Shown one piece after another: positions 54,297-63,700 of a stretch of 64,000 nt of DNA; the first letter of the stretch is position 1; each line of letters starts with the position of its first letter. The stretch lies in assembly GCA_039191605.1 (NCBI GenBank), contig JBCCXL010000007.1, positions 62,001 through 126,000 on the forward strand, written 5' to 3'. The notes under the pieces were generated by a model. The model searched no databases. It saw only the letters and a program-made list of their open reading frames with translations, and had not been told where the DNA came from. Source of the DNA: JBCCXL01 sp039191605. GTDB taxonomy: Bacteria > Acidobacteriota > Thermoanaerobaculia > Multivoradales > JAHZIX01. The position numbers and the translations under genes were made by a program.

Positions 54297-57194
54297 CTAG
54301 AGGCCGGTGATCTCCCCTGCCGCGAGGAGGCGAGGATGGTCCGGCCTGATCCCTTTCTGGAGGATCGAGATCGCCTCGGCCCCTGCTACCTCGGCCTCAT
54401 CCTGGCGGCCCTGGAGCTGGCGGGCGAGGGCGAGTCCCTGAAGCGCCCAGCCCCGCTCTGGGTGCTCTGAATCTGACTGGCTCCACAGCGTCGCGGCTCG
54501 CTCGAATGCCTCAGCGGCGCCGTCGGGGTCCCCTTGCTTCAGAGCGAGGCGGCCGAGGAGCTGCTGCACATTGGCTACCGGCGGCGCGTCGTCTCCAAGG
54601 GATTGAGTGAGTCCCTGAAGGCTGGCCTTGAGGGAGCGATCAGCTTCCTGCAGCCGACCGAGATCCAGCAGGATCGAGCCCTCGGTGGCTCGGGTGGTGG
54701 CGAGGTAGGGGTGATGGGCGGGGAGCTTGGATTCGAGGCTTCGCCGGGCTTGCTGGATGATCGAGAGCGCTTCGGTGCTGCGACCCTGTCGTTGACGCAG
54801 CTCCGCTTGGACCTTCAGGGCGAGGGCAGCCGTCGGGTGTTCGAGATCGAGATGCTGCTGGAAGAGAGCTAGGGCCGCCTCGATATGTCGTTCGGCCTGC
54901 GGCAGGTCGCCCCACAACATTTCGCCACGGGCGAGGTTGATCTCGTTGGCGGCGAGATGGATGGAGCCCTCTCCATAGATGGTGCGGAGGATCGCCGAGC
55001 TTTCGCGGTAGGCCTTCAGGGCGCCTGGGTAATCACCCCGGGCTCTCAGCACGATACCGAGATCGTTCAGGGCGGCGCCGGTCGACGTATCGTCGCCAAG
55101 GCGGCGACGGTAAACCTCTACGGCGGCTTTGTGATGCTCCTCGGCCTCTCGGAAGGAGCCGCGATTGCGCAAGACTTCGCCGAGGGCGCGGCGAGAGAAG
55201 GCGACGGCGAACTCGGAGTTCGTGCCTCGGCGCCACTGACCTTCCGCCAGGCTCAGAGCCTGGCGACCGAGCTGTTCCGCTTCTTCTAGCTGCCCTTGTC
55301 GTTGGAGCACGATGGCAAGCTCGCTCAGCAGCTTGATCTCCAGCGGGAGCTGCTCCTCCGCGATCAAGCGCAGGGCATCGCGCAGGGCGTCCTCCGCCGG
55401 GACTGTTTCACCGCGCACCTGATGGACGCCCGCTCGGTGCCCCAGGGCTTCCGCCCGTAGCTCATCGAAGGCGGCGCCCTGGGCCTCGAAGGATTGAATC
55501 GCTAGGTCTAGGTGATGCTCCGCTGCATCGAGCTGGCCCTGGTGGGCCGAGAGCTCGCCGAGGCGGTAATGCATCACGGCTACCTGCCCATGGTCGGGGC
55601 CGAAGAGCTCCCGATGCTGATCTAGGCTGAGCTGGAAGAGCTCCCGGGCAGAGTCGAAGAAACCCTCGCGGCGATGGAGCAGGCCGAGGGTCCCGGCGAG
55701 CCGGGCCTGAAGCTCCGGCTGATCTTTGAGGTCGGTGTCGAGGCGCTGGCGCTGAATGGCCAGAATCTCTTCGCCGTCGTCATTGCTGGCGGCCTGGCGA
55801 TAGGGATCCTGGATCCTGAACAGGTTCTCGACGAAACGCACTGCTTCGTCGGATCGCGCCTGTTCTTGTTGGGCGAAGTTCCTCTCGTCTCGCAGTCGTT
55901 GGGATTGCAGGGTCACGACGACCGCAAAGGTCAGCAGAGAGAGCAACAGCAGGGACGTGAGAAGGGAGGCGACTCGATGGCGGCGGAGGAATTTCCCGCT
56001 CCGATAGCGCCAGGTTTGGGAGCGGGCTCCTACCGGTCGGCCGGAGCGAAAGCGACCGAGATCGTCGAGAAGAGCGGCCACCGACTCGTAGCGCTCTCGA
56101 GGGTCTGCGCGCAGGGCTTTGAGAACAATGCGGTCGAGATCCTCCGGCACCTTGAGTCGATGGCTTTGGGGCGGAAGGTCTTCCGATTGGGGCCGCTGTT
56201 CCCGCAGTCGCTGTTCCCGAAGGCGCTGGCTCGGCGGCTCCGGGGGGGCGCTTTCGAAGGTCTTTTGGACCTCGAGGGGGCTCAACCCCAAGAGCTCGTA
56301 GGGGCGCTCCCCGGTGAGGAGCTCGTAGAGCAAAACGCCGAGGGAGTAGACGTCGGTCGCGATGGTGACCGGCTGTCCAGCGATTTGTTCCGGGCTCGCG
56401 TAGTTCGGGGTGAGGGCACGGTATTGGGTTTCGGTAGGCTCTGAGCTGGGCTCTTGCCCCTGAGACTGATCTTGTCCTCCGGCGACTTCCTCGAGCACCT
56501 TGGCGAGGCCAAAGTCCAGGAGCTTGGGCTCGCCATCATGGGACACCAGAAGGTTGGCGGGCTTGAGGTCGCGGTGGACCACCAGGCGGGCATGGGCGTA
56601 TTGAACCGCTCCACAGGCTTGAGAGAAGAGATCCAGAATACGCTCTAGCGAAGCGTTGACCTGGCGGCAATAGTCCGTCACCGGAAGCCCCTGGACATAT
56701 TCCAGGACGACGAAGGGAATCCCTTCCGAAGTGCTTCCGCCGCCGAGGAAGCGAGCGATGTTGGGATGTTCCAGCCTTGCCAGGATGCTGCGTTCCGCCA
56801 GCAGCCGGCGCTCCAGATGGGGTTGGATCAATCCCCGCAAGAGCTTCACCGCGACCTCTCGCTGATAGCCGTCGCCGGTTTCGAGAGCGCGGTAGACCCG
56901 CCCCATTCCCCCCGTGCCGATGAGCTCTTGAAGCTCGAAGCTCTCCAGTCGTCTACCGATCCAAGGATCTTCGATGGCGTCCGATGAATCGGAGGCTGGG
57001 GCCAGTAGAGCCGAGTCGAAGAGCGGGCGCTCCAGGAAGCGACTGTCGGCGTGCTCCAGCAGGGAGCGCAGCTCGTTCGCCAGCTCTGGCTCCTCGTCGG
57101 CCAGGGCACGCAGGAAAGAGTCTCTCTCGTCGGCTTCTAGCTGCGATGCGCGATCCCAGAGCTCTTCTAGCCGTAGCCAGCGTTTCTCGTTCAT
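54297..57194 (-). CDS. Ser/Thr protein kinase with C-terminal TPR domain
   Basis: About 965 residues. A cytoplasmic Hanks-type kinase domain spans roughly residues 80-370: glycine loop GTGGMGRVYRA, VAVKLL lysine, catalytic HRDLKPANLL with Asp209, DFGLAK, and SPEQ in place of APE. All key residues are present. A single membrane segment follows (VASLLTSLLLLSLLTFAVVVTL). The last 500 residues are tetratricopeptide-like repeats with the recurring pattern YRLGELSAHQGQLDAAEHHL. The N-terminal 70 residues form a helical stretch also seen in related acidobacterial kinases (RWLRLEELWDRASQL). The start at 57194 lies 8 bases after the ECF sigma-factor stop, so the two genes are co-transcribed. The kinase may act in the same signalling route as the sigma factor. 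Confidence 0.92.
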   Translation of the reverse strand: MNEKRWLRLEELWDRASQLEADERDSFLRALADEEPELANELRSLLEHADSRFLERPLFDSALLAPASDSSDAIEDPWIGRRLESFELQELIGTGGMGRVYRALETGDGYQREVAVKLLRGLIQPHLERRLLAERSILARLEHPNIARFLGGGSTSEGIPFVVLEYVQGLPVTDYCRQVNASLERILDLFSQACGAVQYAHARLVVHRDLKPANLLVSHDGEPKLLDFGLAKVLEEVAGGQDQSQGQEPSSEPTETQYRALTPNYASPEQIAGQPVTIATDVYSLGVLLYELLTGERPYELLGLSPLEVQKTFESAPPEPPSQRLREQRLREQRPQSEDLPPQSHRLKVPEDLDRIVLKALRADPRERYESVAALLDDLGRFRSGRPVGARSQTWRYRSGKFLRRHRVASLLTSLLLLSLLTFAVVVTLQSQRLRDERNFAQQEQARSDEAVRFVENLFRIQDPYRQAASNDDGEEILAIQRQRLDTDLKDQPELQARLAGTLGLLHRREGFFDSARELFQLSLDQHRELFGPDHGQVAVMHYRLGELSAHQGQLDAAEHHLDLAIQSFEAQGAAFDELRAEALGHRAGVHQVRGETVPAEDALRDALRLIAEEQLPLEIKLLSELAIVLQRQGQLEEAEQLGRQALSLAEGQWRRGTNSEFAVAFSRRALGEVLRNRGSFREAEEHHKAAVEVYRRRLGDDTSTGAALNDLGIVLRARGDYPGALKAYRESSAILRTIYGEGSIHLAANEINLARGEMLWGDLPQAERHIEAALALFQQHLDLEHPTAALALKVQAELRQRQGRSTEALSIIQQARRSLESKLPAHHPYLATTRATEGSILLDLGRLQEADRSLKASLQGLTQSLGDDAPPVANVQQLLGRLALKQGDPDGAAEAFERAATLWSQSDSEHPERGWALQGLALARQLQGRQDEAEVAGAEAISILQKGIRPDHPRLLAAGEITGL

Positions 57195-57202
57195 GGACAG
57201 AT

Positions 57203-57766
57203 CTACCCCAGCTCCCGTCTCAGCCACGCCCGAGCCATCGCCCAGCGTCGTTGAGCGGTCGCTTCGCCAAGGGAGAGATGCTCCGCGATCTCCGGAAGAG
57301 TGAGACCGCCGAAAAAACGCAGCTCCACGACCTGAGCGGCCTGGGAGTTCACCTCAGCTAGCCGCCGGAGGGCGTCATCCAGCGCCAGGAGGTCAACGTC
57401 CCCCAGAGGAGCGGCCAGCTCGTCGGTCTCGACCTCAACCCGCAGGAAGCCTCGGCCGCGCTTGAGGGCTTCCCGGCGCCGTTGGCGATCGACCAGCACC
57501 TGGCGAATCACCTGGGCCGCGAAGGCGAAGAATTGGACCCGGTTGCTCCACTCGAGGCGGCGCTGCTGGCTGACCCGAAGGTAGGTCTCGTGAAGTAGCT
57601 CGGTAGCCTGGAGGGTCACCTCCCGCTGGCTGGCAAGATGGCGCTTCGCGATGCGGCGCAGCTGAGGGTAGAGCCAGGAGAAGAGCTCGTCCCGGGCGGC
57701 GAGGTCGCCACGCTCCCAGGCTTTGAGCAGAGCGGTGATGTCTGGGGCAATCGAGTCGTCTTCCAA
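57203..57766 (-). CDS. ECF-type sigma factor (TIGR02999-like)
   Basis: 187 residues of the acidobacterial/planctomycete ECF subfamily. Region 2 reads LFSWLYPQLRRIAKRHL, with TLQATELLHETYLRV following. Region 4 reads VVELRFFGGLTLPEIAEHL, then ATAQRRWAMARAWLRREL (helix-turn-helix). No anti-sigma gene is adjacent; members of this group are typically found beside Ser/Thr kinases, as here. It probably directs RNA polymerase to a small regulon and may be switched by the downstream kinase, as shown for some ECF-STK pairs. Confidence 0.93.
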   Translation of the reverse strand: MEDDSIAPDITALLKAWERGDLAARDELFSWLYPQLRRIAKRHLASQREVTLQATELLHETYLRVSQQRRLEWSNRVQFFAFAAQVIRQVLVDRQRRREALKRGRGFLRVEVETDELAAPLGDVDLLALDDALRRLAEVNSQAAQVVELRFFGGLTLPEIAEHLSLGEATAQRRWAMARAWLRRELG

Positions 57767-57890
57767 GCTCTAGACCTCTTTGTCAGCGTTGGAGGCACAC
57801 TCGATGAACGTAGCATGGCGCACCAGCGAGGGCCAGGAGCTTGAATTCTGAGCTTCCGGTGGAGGTCTTTCGTCCCCGCTAGAACGAGAA

Positions 57891-57925
57891 GAGCCCGACC
57901 TGCGAGGAGATCGCGGGTCGGGCTC
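57891..57925 (-). terminator. Terminator of the first NTF2-like gene
   Basis: GAGCCCGACCTGCG and CGCGGGTCGGGCTC form a long stem with one internal mismatch and a 7-base loop. On the minus strand it lies 40 bases past the stop and is followed by the T-rich TTCTCGTTCT. Confidence 0.8.
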
Positions 57926-57965
57926 GTGGACTCTCGGCTCAAGACCGAGTAGGGGAGGGCTGAAA

Positions 57966-58352
57966 TCAGCCCTGGGGAGGCATCGGCTGGGCGAAGAACT
58001 CTTCCTTCACGATCTTGCCGTCGGCGACGGTGTAGAGAGCGATCTCGTCCGCCTGGTAGCGCTGGCCGGATTCCTTGTTGGTGACGTCGATGTTGAAAAT
58101 CACGCCGAATTGATCGGAGCCCTGGATCAGGTAGGGGCCCTTGGCGCCGAGATCGTGAACCTCGTGAGCGTTGATCCACCACTCGTTCTTGCCGAGGATC
58201 GCCTCCTTACCCTTGGCCTCCTGGCCGAGGCCCGGCATCGGAGCGGACTCGACGCTGACGATGTCATCCGCATAGAGCTCGTTGATGGCGTCGATGCTCT
58301 TGCCGGTGTTGCAGTATTCGACGAGCTTCGCCGCAATTTCGTGGGTCGACAT
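57966..58352 (-). CDS. NTF2-like/SnoaL-like small protein, copy 1
   Basis: 128 residues with the cone-shaped NTF2 fold pattern: an N-terminal helix IAAKLVEYCNTGKSIDAINE, LYADDIVSVES, the central KGPYLIQGSDQFGVIFNIDV strand region and EIALYTVADGKIVKEEFF at the end. Such proteins are isomerases, cyclases or binding modules, and the sequence gives no catalytic assignment. A paralog lies at 60119-60499, on the other side of a LamG gene and in the same orientation. No signal peptide. Confidence 0.88.
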   Translation of the reverse strand: MSTHEIAAKLVEYCNTGKSIDAINELYADDIVSVESAPMPGLGQEAKGKEAILGKNEWWINAHEVHDLGAKGPYLIQGSDQFGVIFNIDVTNKESGQRYQADEIALYTVADGKIVKEEFFAQPMPPQG

Positions 58353-58677
58353 AGGGATTCTCCAGAGAAAATTCGTTGAGAGGAGGTCAAACTGAGTCGA
58401 CTATCTTAATTCATCAGATACGACAGTGGCGTGACGAGTCGAGGTCTTTGGATGTGATTGATCTTCGCCGGAGATTACTTCACTGACCACGCAAGCTGGG
58501 GGAGACTAGAGTGTTCATTGGGAGAATCTCGAGGCGCTGGGTGACCGTATTTCAGGGCTTTTAAATTATATTGTATTTAATTATGAACAATGAATTTGAG
58601 ATGTTTAGATTTTGGAGTTATCTTGTTCCCTCTTCTGGTAATTGGCCAATCTGCACATTCATCATGGAGGACACTCG
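58353..58677. other. Divergent intergenic region with an AT-rich core
   Basis: 325 bases between the NTF2-like gene (minus) and the LamG gene (plus). No gene seen. Bases about 58559-58625 are very AT-rich compared with the rest of the window (TTTTAAATTATATTG and following), a likely promoter or curved element for the LamG gene. No clear -35/-10 pair could be fixed. Confidence 0.45.
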
Positions 58678-59745
58678 ATGTCTTATCGGACCCATCTGTC
58701 TCAGCTTGCGGCTCTAATGGTCTTTTCTTGTCTCATTTTGATCCTTGCGGCAGCGCCGGTAGCAGCGAATTGCGTTGACGCCCCTTCCGGTCTCCAAGGT
58801 TGGTGGCCCCTGGATGACAGCTCGTCTAGCTCGACTGCACAGAATTTCTCTTCGGGTCTGGATGGCACCTACTACGGAGCAACCTACCTTGCCTTTGGGA
58901 AGGTGAGTCATGCTCGAACCTTCGGCGGCGATAACGATCACGTACTGGTACCTGATCATTCCTCCATTGACATCGGAACGGCGGACTTCACCATCGAAGC
59001 CTGGATCAAGACTACAGGTGGTTCTGGTGTACGAACCATCACCGATAAACGCCCTGCTTCGTTCCCCCACACTGGATACCACCTCTTTCTATGGAATGGG
59101 CGAATCAGCCTTCAGCTTGCTGATAGCAGTGGATGGCAGAATTTCTATGGAGACTCCTCGACGCCTTATCTCGCGGACGGGCAGTGGCACCATGTCGCGG
59201 CGACGGTCGACCGTAACTCTACTAGTGGAGTACGTTTTTACGTAGACGGTTCTGTTGCAGGTTGGCCCCAGAATCCGACGGGGAAACAGGGGTCCTTAGC
59301 GAACTCTGAACCTCTGTACATCGGGCGTCGACACGATAGCGTTCCTAGCGCCTCGTGGCTTGGTCAGATCGATGAGGTTGCGATCTACAACCGTGTTCTG
59401 ACCGGCTTTGAGATCGACGATATTTACGAGGCGGGGCCCTTCGGAAAGTGCAAGAACTGCGTGCCTACTCAAGCGTTAGCGGTGGACCTGCTCTGCTCTA
59501 GTCATTTCCCATTGACCGAGCATGACTGCTTTGCTCTCGCTACCGGAGGTTGTGGACCCTACAACTATTCTTGGACTTGGACCGGCGGTGGCTCGCTGAT
59601 TCCGTCGCTGGACTCGTGCAACATCGTGAACTGCAATCAGGCCGGCGTTGTGACGGTAACGGCAACAGATCAGGGTGGAAACTCTGCTTCGGACTCTGCG
59701 TTCCTGCAGTGTAGTTCTGGTGGCTGTAACCCCTTCTGCTTCTGA
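58678..59745 (+). CDS. Secreted LamG/concanavalin-like protein
   Basis: About 355 residues. The ATG at 58678 is set by a GGAGG site 7 bases upstream and opens a signal peptide (LILILAAAPVAANC). Residues about 35-250 form a LamG-like jellyroll: LQGWWPLDDSSSS, FTIEAWIKTTGG, GQWHHVAATVDRNS, GVRFYVDGSVAGW and GQIDEVAIYNRVLTGFEI. A C-terminal Cys-rich domain of about 95 residues resembles a PKD/Ig-like module (GVVTVTATDQGGNSASD). Such proteins bind carbohydrates or other surface ligands. The gene stands alone between two NTF2-like paralogs. Confidence 0.85.
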   Translation: MSYRTHLSQLAALMVFSCLILILAAAPVAANCVDAPSGLQGWWPLDDSSSSSTAQNFSSGLDGTYYGATYLAFGKVSHARTFGGDNDHVLVPDHSSIDIGTADFTIEAWIKTTGGSGVRTITDKRPASFPHTGYHLFLWNGRISLQLADSSGWQNFYGDSSTPYLADGQWHHVAATVDRNSTSGVRFYVDGSVAGWPQNPTGKQGSLANSEPLYIGRRHDSVPSASWLGQIDEVAIYNRVLTGFEIDDIYEAGPFGKCKNCVPTQALAVDLLCSSHFPLTEHDCFALATGGCGPYNYSWTWTGGGSLIPSLDSCNIVNCNQAGVVTVTATDQGGNSASDSAFLQCSSGGCNPFCF

Positions 59746-60118
59746 CGAGTCGAACTGGCGCACCTCAGCCTACTTCGGACAGGGAGCGCGCGATGTCAGC
59801 TTCTGGTGGTCTCGATTACTGCCAGACACACCACAGCGCTAACGGCTTTTTGGGTGGAACGGTTCCCCCGTTGAACTAGAGAAGGCTGCTGTCTGGAAGC
59901 CGCGGCGAAGGACTCAGAAACCCTCGGTTGGCTTAGGAAGGCCAACCGAGGGTTTCTCTGTACCTCAGTAGGTAAGGCCGGTAGTGAATGGTGTATCGCC
60001 TTAGTCGCCTGGGCTTAAGCCAATTGCGTCTACTGTGCGGCTGAAGCTCCAAGAGGACTTGGCATCAGACGCCAAAACTCGCCTGAGGGAAGCACTAGCT
60101 GGTAGAGCGAACTCAGGT
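59746..60118. other. Convergent intergenic region
   Basis: About 370 bases between the LamG gene and the second NTF2-like gene. The only feature I can support is the hairpin at 59918-59955. The remainder contains no convincing gene or repeat. Confidence 0.45.
59918..59955. terminator. Hairpin terminator between convergent genes
   Basis: AAACCCTCGGTTGGC - 8-base loop - GCCAACCGAGGGTTT is a perfect 15-bp stem. The A/T ends let it work in both directions (TTT then CTCTGT on the plus strand). It lies 172 bases past the LamG stop and 163 bases from the NTF2-like stop. Confidence 0.8.
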
Positions 60119-60499
60119 TCATCCACCAATCCGAACGAAGAACTCCTCCTGGGAGATCTTGCCGTCGGCGACGGTGTAGAGGGCGATCTCGTCGGTCTGG
60201 ATCCGCTGGCCGTCCGCTTTTCGGGTGACGTCGATGGTGAAGATCACGCCGAATTGATCGGAGCCCTGGATCAGGTAGGGGCCCTTGGCGCTGAAGTCAT
60301 GGATCTCGTGGGCGCCGAACCAATGCTCATTCTTGGCGACGACGCCATCCTTACCTTGGGTTCGCTGGTCGAAGCCTCCGGGGAGCTGGGTGAATTCAAT
60401 GCTGACGACGTCGTCTGCATACAGCTCGTGGATCGCTTCGATGCTCTGGCCGTCATTGCATCGGTTGACGAGCTGGGCAGCAATTTCGGGGGTCGACAT
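60119..60499 (-). CDS. NTF2-like/SnoaL-like small protein, copy 2
   Basis: 126 residues, clearly paralogous to the protein at 57966-58352. Shared segments are MSTxEIAAxLV, LYADDxVSIE, AKGPYLIQGSDQFGVIF and the end TDEIALYTVADGKISQEEFF. It differs in a small insertion (LPGGFDQRTQGK) and a shorter C-terminus. The pair arose by duplication and is now separated by the LamG gene. Reaction or ligand unknown. Confidence 0.88.
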   Translation of the reverse strand: MSTPEIAAQLVNRCNDGQSIEAIHELYADDVVSIEFTQLPGGFDQRTQGKDGVVAKNEHWFGAHEIHDFSAKGPYLIQGSDQFGVIFTIDVTRKADGQRIQTDEIALYTVADGKISQEEFFVRIGG

Positions 60500-60631
60500 A
60501 GGGCGGCTCCTCGGGGCTAGAGAGTAAGTAGCGATAAGGAGATGATCTTAAAGCCTTCCCGGAGCGTTCGAATACTTGAGGCAAGTTCTGCCGGAGACCC
60601 GTCTCAGGAGACCTGTCCCAGGAGACACGTT

Positions 60632-60706
60632 CAGGCGATTGAGCCTGAGTAAGTGGGGCCAAGTGTCAGGCGATTGGTCTCGGTTGGAACAAGTAGCAGG
60701 CGATTG
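60632..60706. repeat. Three spaced copies of CAGGCGATTG
   Basis: Perfect 10-bp copies at 60632-60641, 60667-60676 and 60697-60706. Just before them, CAGGAGAC occurs twice (60605-60627 region). The array ends 77 bases before the start of DUF4157 member C, so it could be operator-like or a simple repeat. Confidence 0.65.
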
Positions 60707-60782
60707 ATCCCGGCCGGCTAGAACCCTCATCTTGTCGAGGGGAATGGGGTAAGCTGCCATCCAAGACGCCGGCTGACAAGGT

Positions 60783-63700
60783 ATGGAGCGACGCGTGGAC
60801 GCAGCGAGGTCGGAGCAGGGGCTCCGGGGGTTGGAAGGGGAGAGGTTCGCGCCGACACAGAAAGGGCAGCGCCGAGGCGATGAGTCATCCGCCGGCGTGG
60901 TGTCACCGTCGCTGGCTGCCCGGTCGCTGGCGGGGGTTCCGATCGATCCGCCGGGCCCTGGGTTGCTGAGTCATGGGGCGCCAGCTAGTGGGGCGCCGGT
61001 ACAGCGCCTGAGCGAAGGTCCAGCGGAGGTCGGGGCCGGGGAGGCGAGGCGCTGGGCGGCGATGGGCACGGCGGGGCAGGGGGGCAAGCTGCCCTATTTG
61101 AAGCAGCTGCAGCCTCTCTTCGCTCCCCACGACCTCAGCACCATTCAGGCTTACTCCGGAGCGCCGTCACAGCGGGCGGCGATGCAGTTGGGGGCCCGGG
61201 CCTTCACCATGGGCAACAAGGTGGGGTTCGCGGACGCGGCGCCGGATCTGGCGACGGTGGCCCACGAAACGACCCACGTGCTGCAGCAGCGGGCTGGTCA
61301 GGGGCCGGCAGCGGGAATCGATCGTCCAGGAGACCGCTGGGAGCGGCAGGCGGAGAGCGTGGCGCAGCAGGTGGTGGCTGGGGGGGCGGTGGGCGAAGGC
61401 CTCAGCACGGAGGGTGGTTTTGGGGACGGAGGAGCAGGAGCGGCCCTGCAGCGTTTGAGCCTAGATGGTCAGGACATCGATATCTCCCGCCTGGACGAGA
61501 ACAAGACGAGCTTTTATCTCCGGGTGATCGGCGGTTTGGAGCCCGACTCCTCGGTCTTCCAGAGTCTTGGGGGCTCGGCGTCGAGCAGTGGTCGCAATAC
61601 CGCGGAATTTATGCTCGGAACAACCCGGCGGGTGTTGGTCTGGACGGAGGCTGATCGACAGGAGCTGCAGGCGAGACTACGGCAGCTGCAGCCCGCTCCA
61701 AACCTCTCTTATGCACCTTCTTTGCTGAGCTCTTCCAGCGCAGCGGCGGGCCCTCCGAGTGCTTTCTCCTCCTCCTTTCGCACTCCCTCAAACCTCCCGA
61801 CGACGCCTGCCTTCACGCCCCAGGCGCCGAAGCCTTCGTCCCTCCTGCCCTCTTCGTCTTCGTCCTCCTCGCTCTCTTCGACGACCACTCCCAATTCACT
61901 CTCGATGCCCTCGAGCTTCAGCTCTCGGGGTCGGGGACGAGGCGTGTCTGGCATGCCCGGTCTTCAGCAGCGATCCGGCCGCTTCGGCTCCCTTCCTACC
62001 AGCTTCACCTCGCCGCCGATGTCTTCGTCGACCACCACGTCTACGACGACGACTACAACCACCACCACGACTCCCTCGTCCAGCACGGCGATGCCGCCTC
62101 CAGCGGCGGCGCCGACCAATAGCCAGCAGACGAGCTCATCTAGTTCTACCAGCAGTGCCTTTAGGGCGGCGGCGGGTCCTCCTGCGCGGGAACAGGCCTT
62201 CGCGGGGCTCCGAGTGGGGCAAATGCCTTCAGAAGAGCGTCTATCGCTGCAGGTTGGGGCCGTGACCCTGGATGGTCTTCAGCTGCTGCGTCGCCTGCAT
62301 CGATTGATCCAGCAGCGACTGCGGGCGCTGTCTCCCCAGCGAGGTCGTTTCAGGGGGCGGCAGCCGAGGTACCAGATTCAGTCTGGGCCGGATTTCCTGT
62401 TGACCGCAGGGAGAATGGCGACGGCCATTGCCAGCAGCGACCAGCGGCCGAGCTCTAAGATGCTCAATTCTCAACTCGAGGTGAGCCGTAGCGGGACCGT
62501 CGTGCCTCTGAAGAGCACCCGATACAGTGAGCGAGTCGACATCGAAGGGCGTGATCTGAGCTATGCGCAGATCGTGCAGCGAACGAATCAGTTGAATCGG
62601 CGGGGGATGTCCGACCCAGAGATTGCTGCAGCGCTGATGGCCAAGATGCGTTCCGGCAATCACTTCGAGTACATGGATCCAACGACCATCGAATTTCTGG
62701 ACGGCCTCAACGCTCTGCTCTTCGGCGTCGAAACGTCTCGAGCCAACGCGACCTTCGGCACGGTGCTGATGATTCTCGAACTGATTGCCGCCGGTCGTCT
62801 GACCTTCCGGCGCGCCTTTGCGGACAACGCCTTGGGCGGCTTCTTCCCAATGGCTTCGCTGCGGACGGGAAGCGGTAACTTCACCGCTCGTCGAGAGATT
62901 CTTGATTCGACGAGCAGTGGAGCTCCAGCGATGCGTAGCTCGTTTAGCGGTAGGACCACGGCCAAGCTCTATGGCAAAGCGACTCCGATGCCGAGGGCCC
63001 AACGCAACGCGGTGCCGTTGAAGGAGATTCTCACCATCATCGAATGGATGAGGCTGGTCGAAGGGAGCGCTTCGGCGAACGTCCATAGCGAGGCCGCGGC
63101 GTGGCGTTGGGTAGACGCGCATCTCGAGCGTTTCCTGGACACGTATTACGACGTGGACGGCCGATATTCCCTACAGTCTGCGACCAGCACGACGACCTCT
63201 ACCTCGTCGTCCAGTTCTTCGAGCTCCTCCAGCTCCTCCAGCTCGTCCACTACGGCGGCGATGCCTCCATCGTCCTTGATGCCTCCACCGCCCTCGAGGA
63301 CCACGACAACCACTACAACGACGTCGACGCCCAGCTCGAACTCCCGGAGCTCCTCGTCTACATCCCGCACGGGCTCACGCTTCAAGCGGCCGGCAAGCTC
63401 TCCTCCTCCTTCCCTGCAGCAGCAGCCAAACAACACTTACAGCTCTACTACTTCAGGGCTTTTGGGCTCATCGGCGCCACATCAAGTGGTTGCAGATGCC
63501 AACGACGGACAGAGTCTGCGCTCACGGACAGGGCCGGTGGACAAACGACAGCGAGTGGCGTCTCAGCCTTCTTTTGCGCCGACAACCCCGGCGTTTGATT
63601 CTTCTCTGCCGCCGAATAGCTCCACTAGCTCCTCGTCGACTTCTTCTACTACTACTACTACGAGCTCCACGTCGAGCATCCTTTTAAGCTCCTCGGCGCT

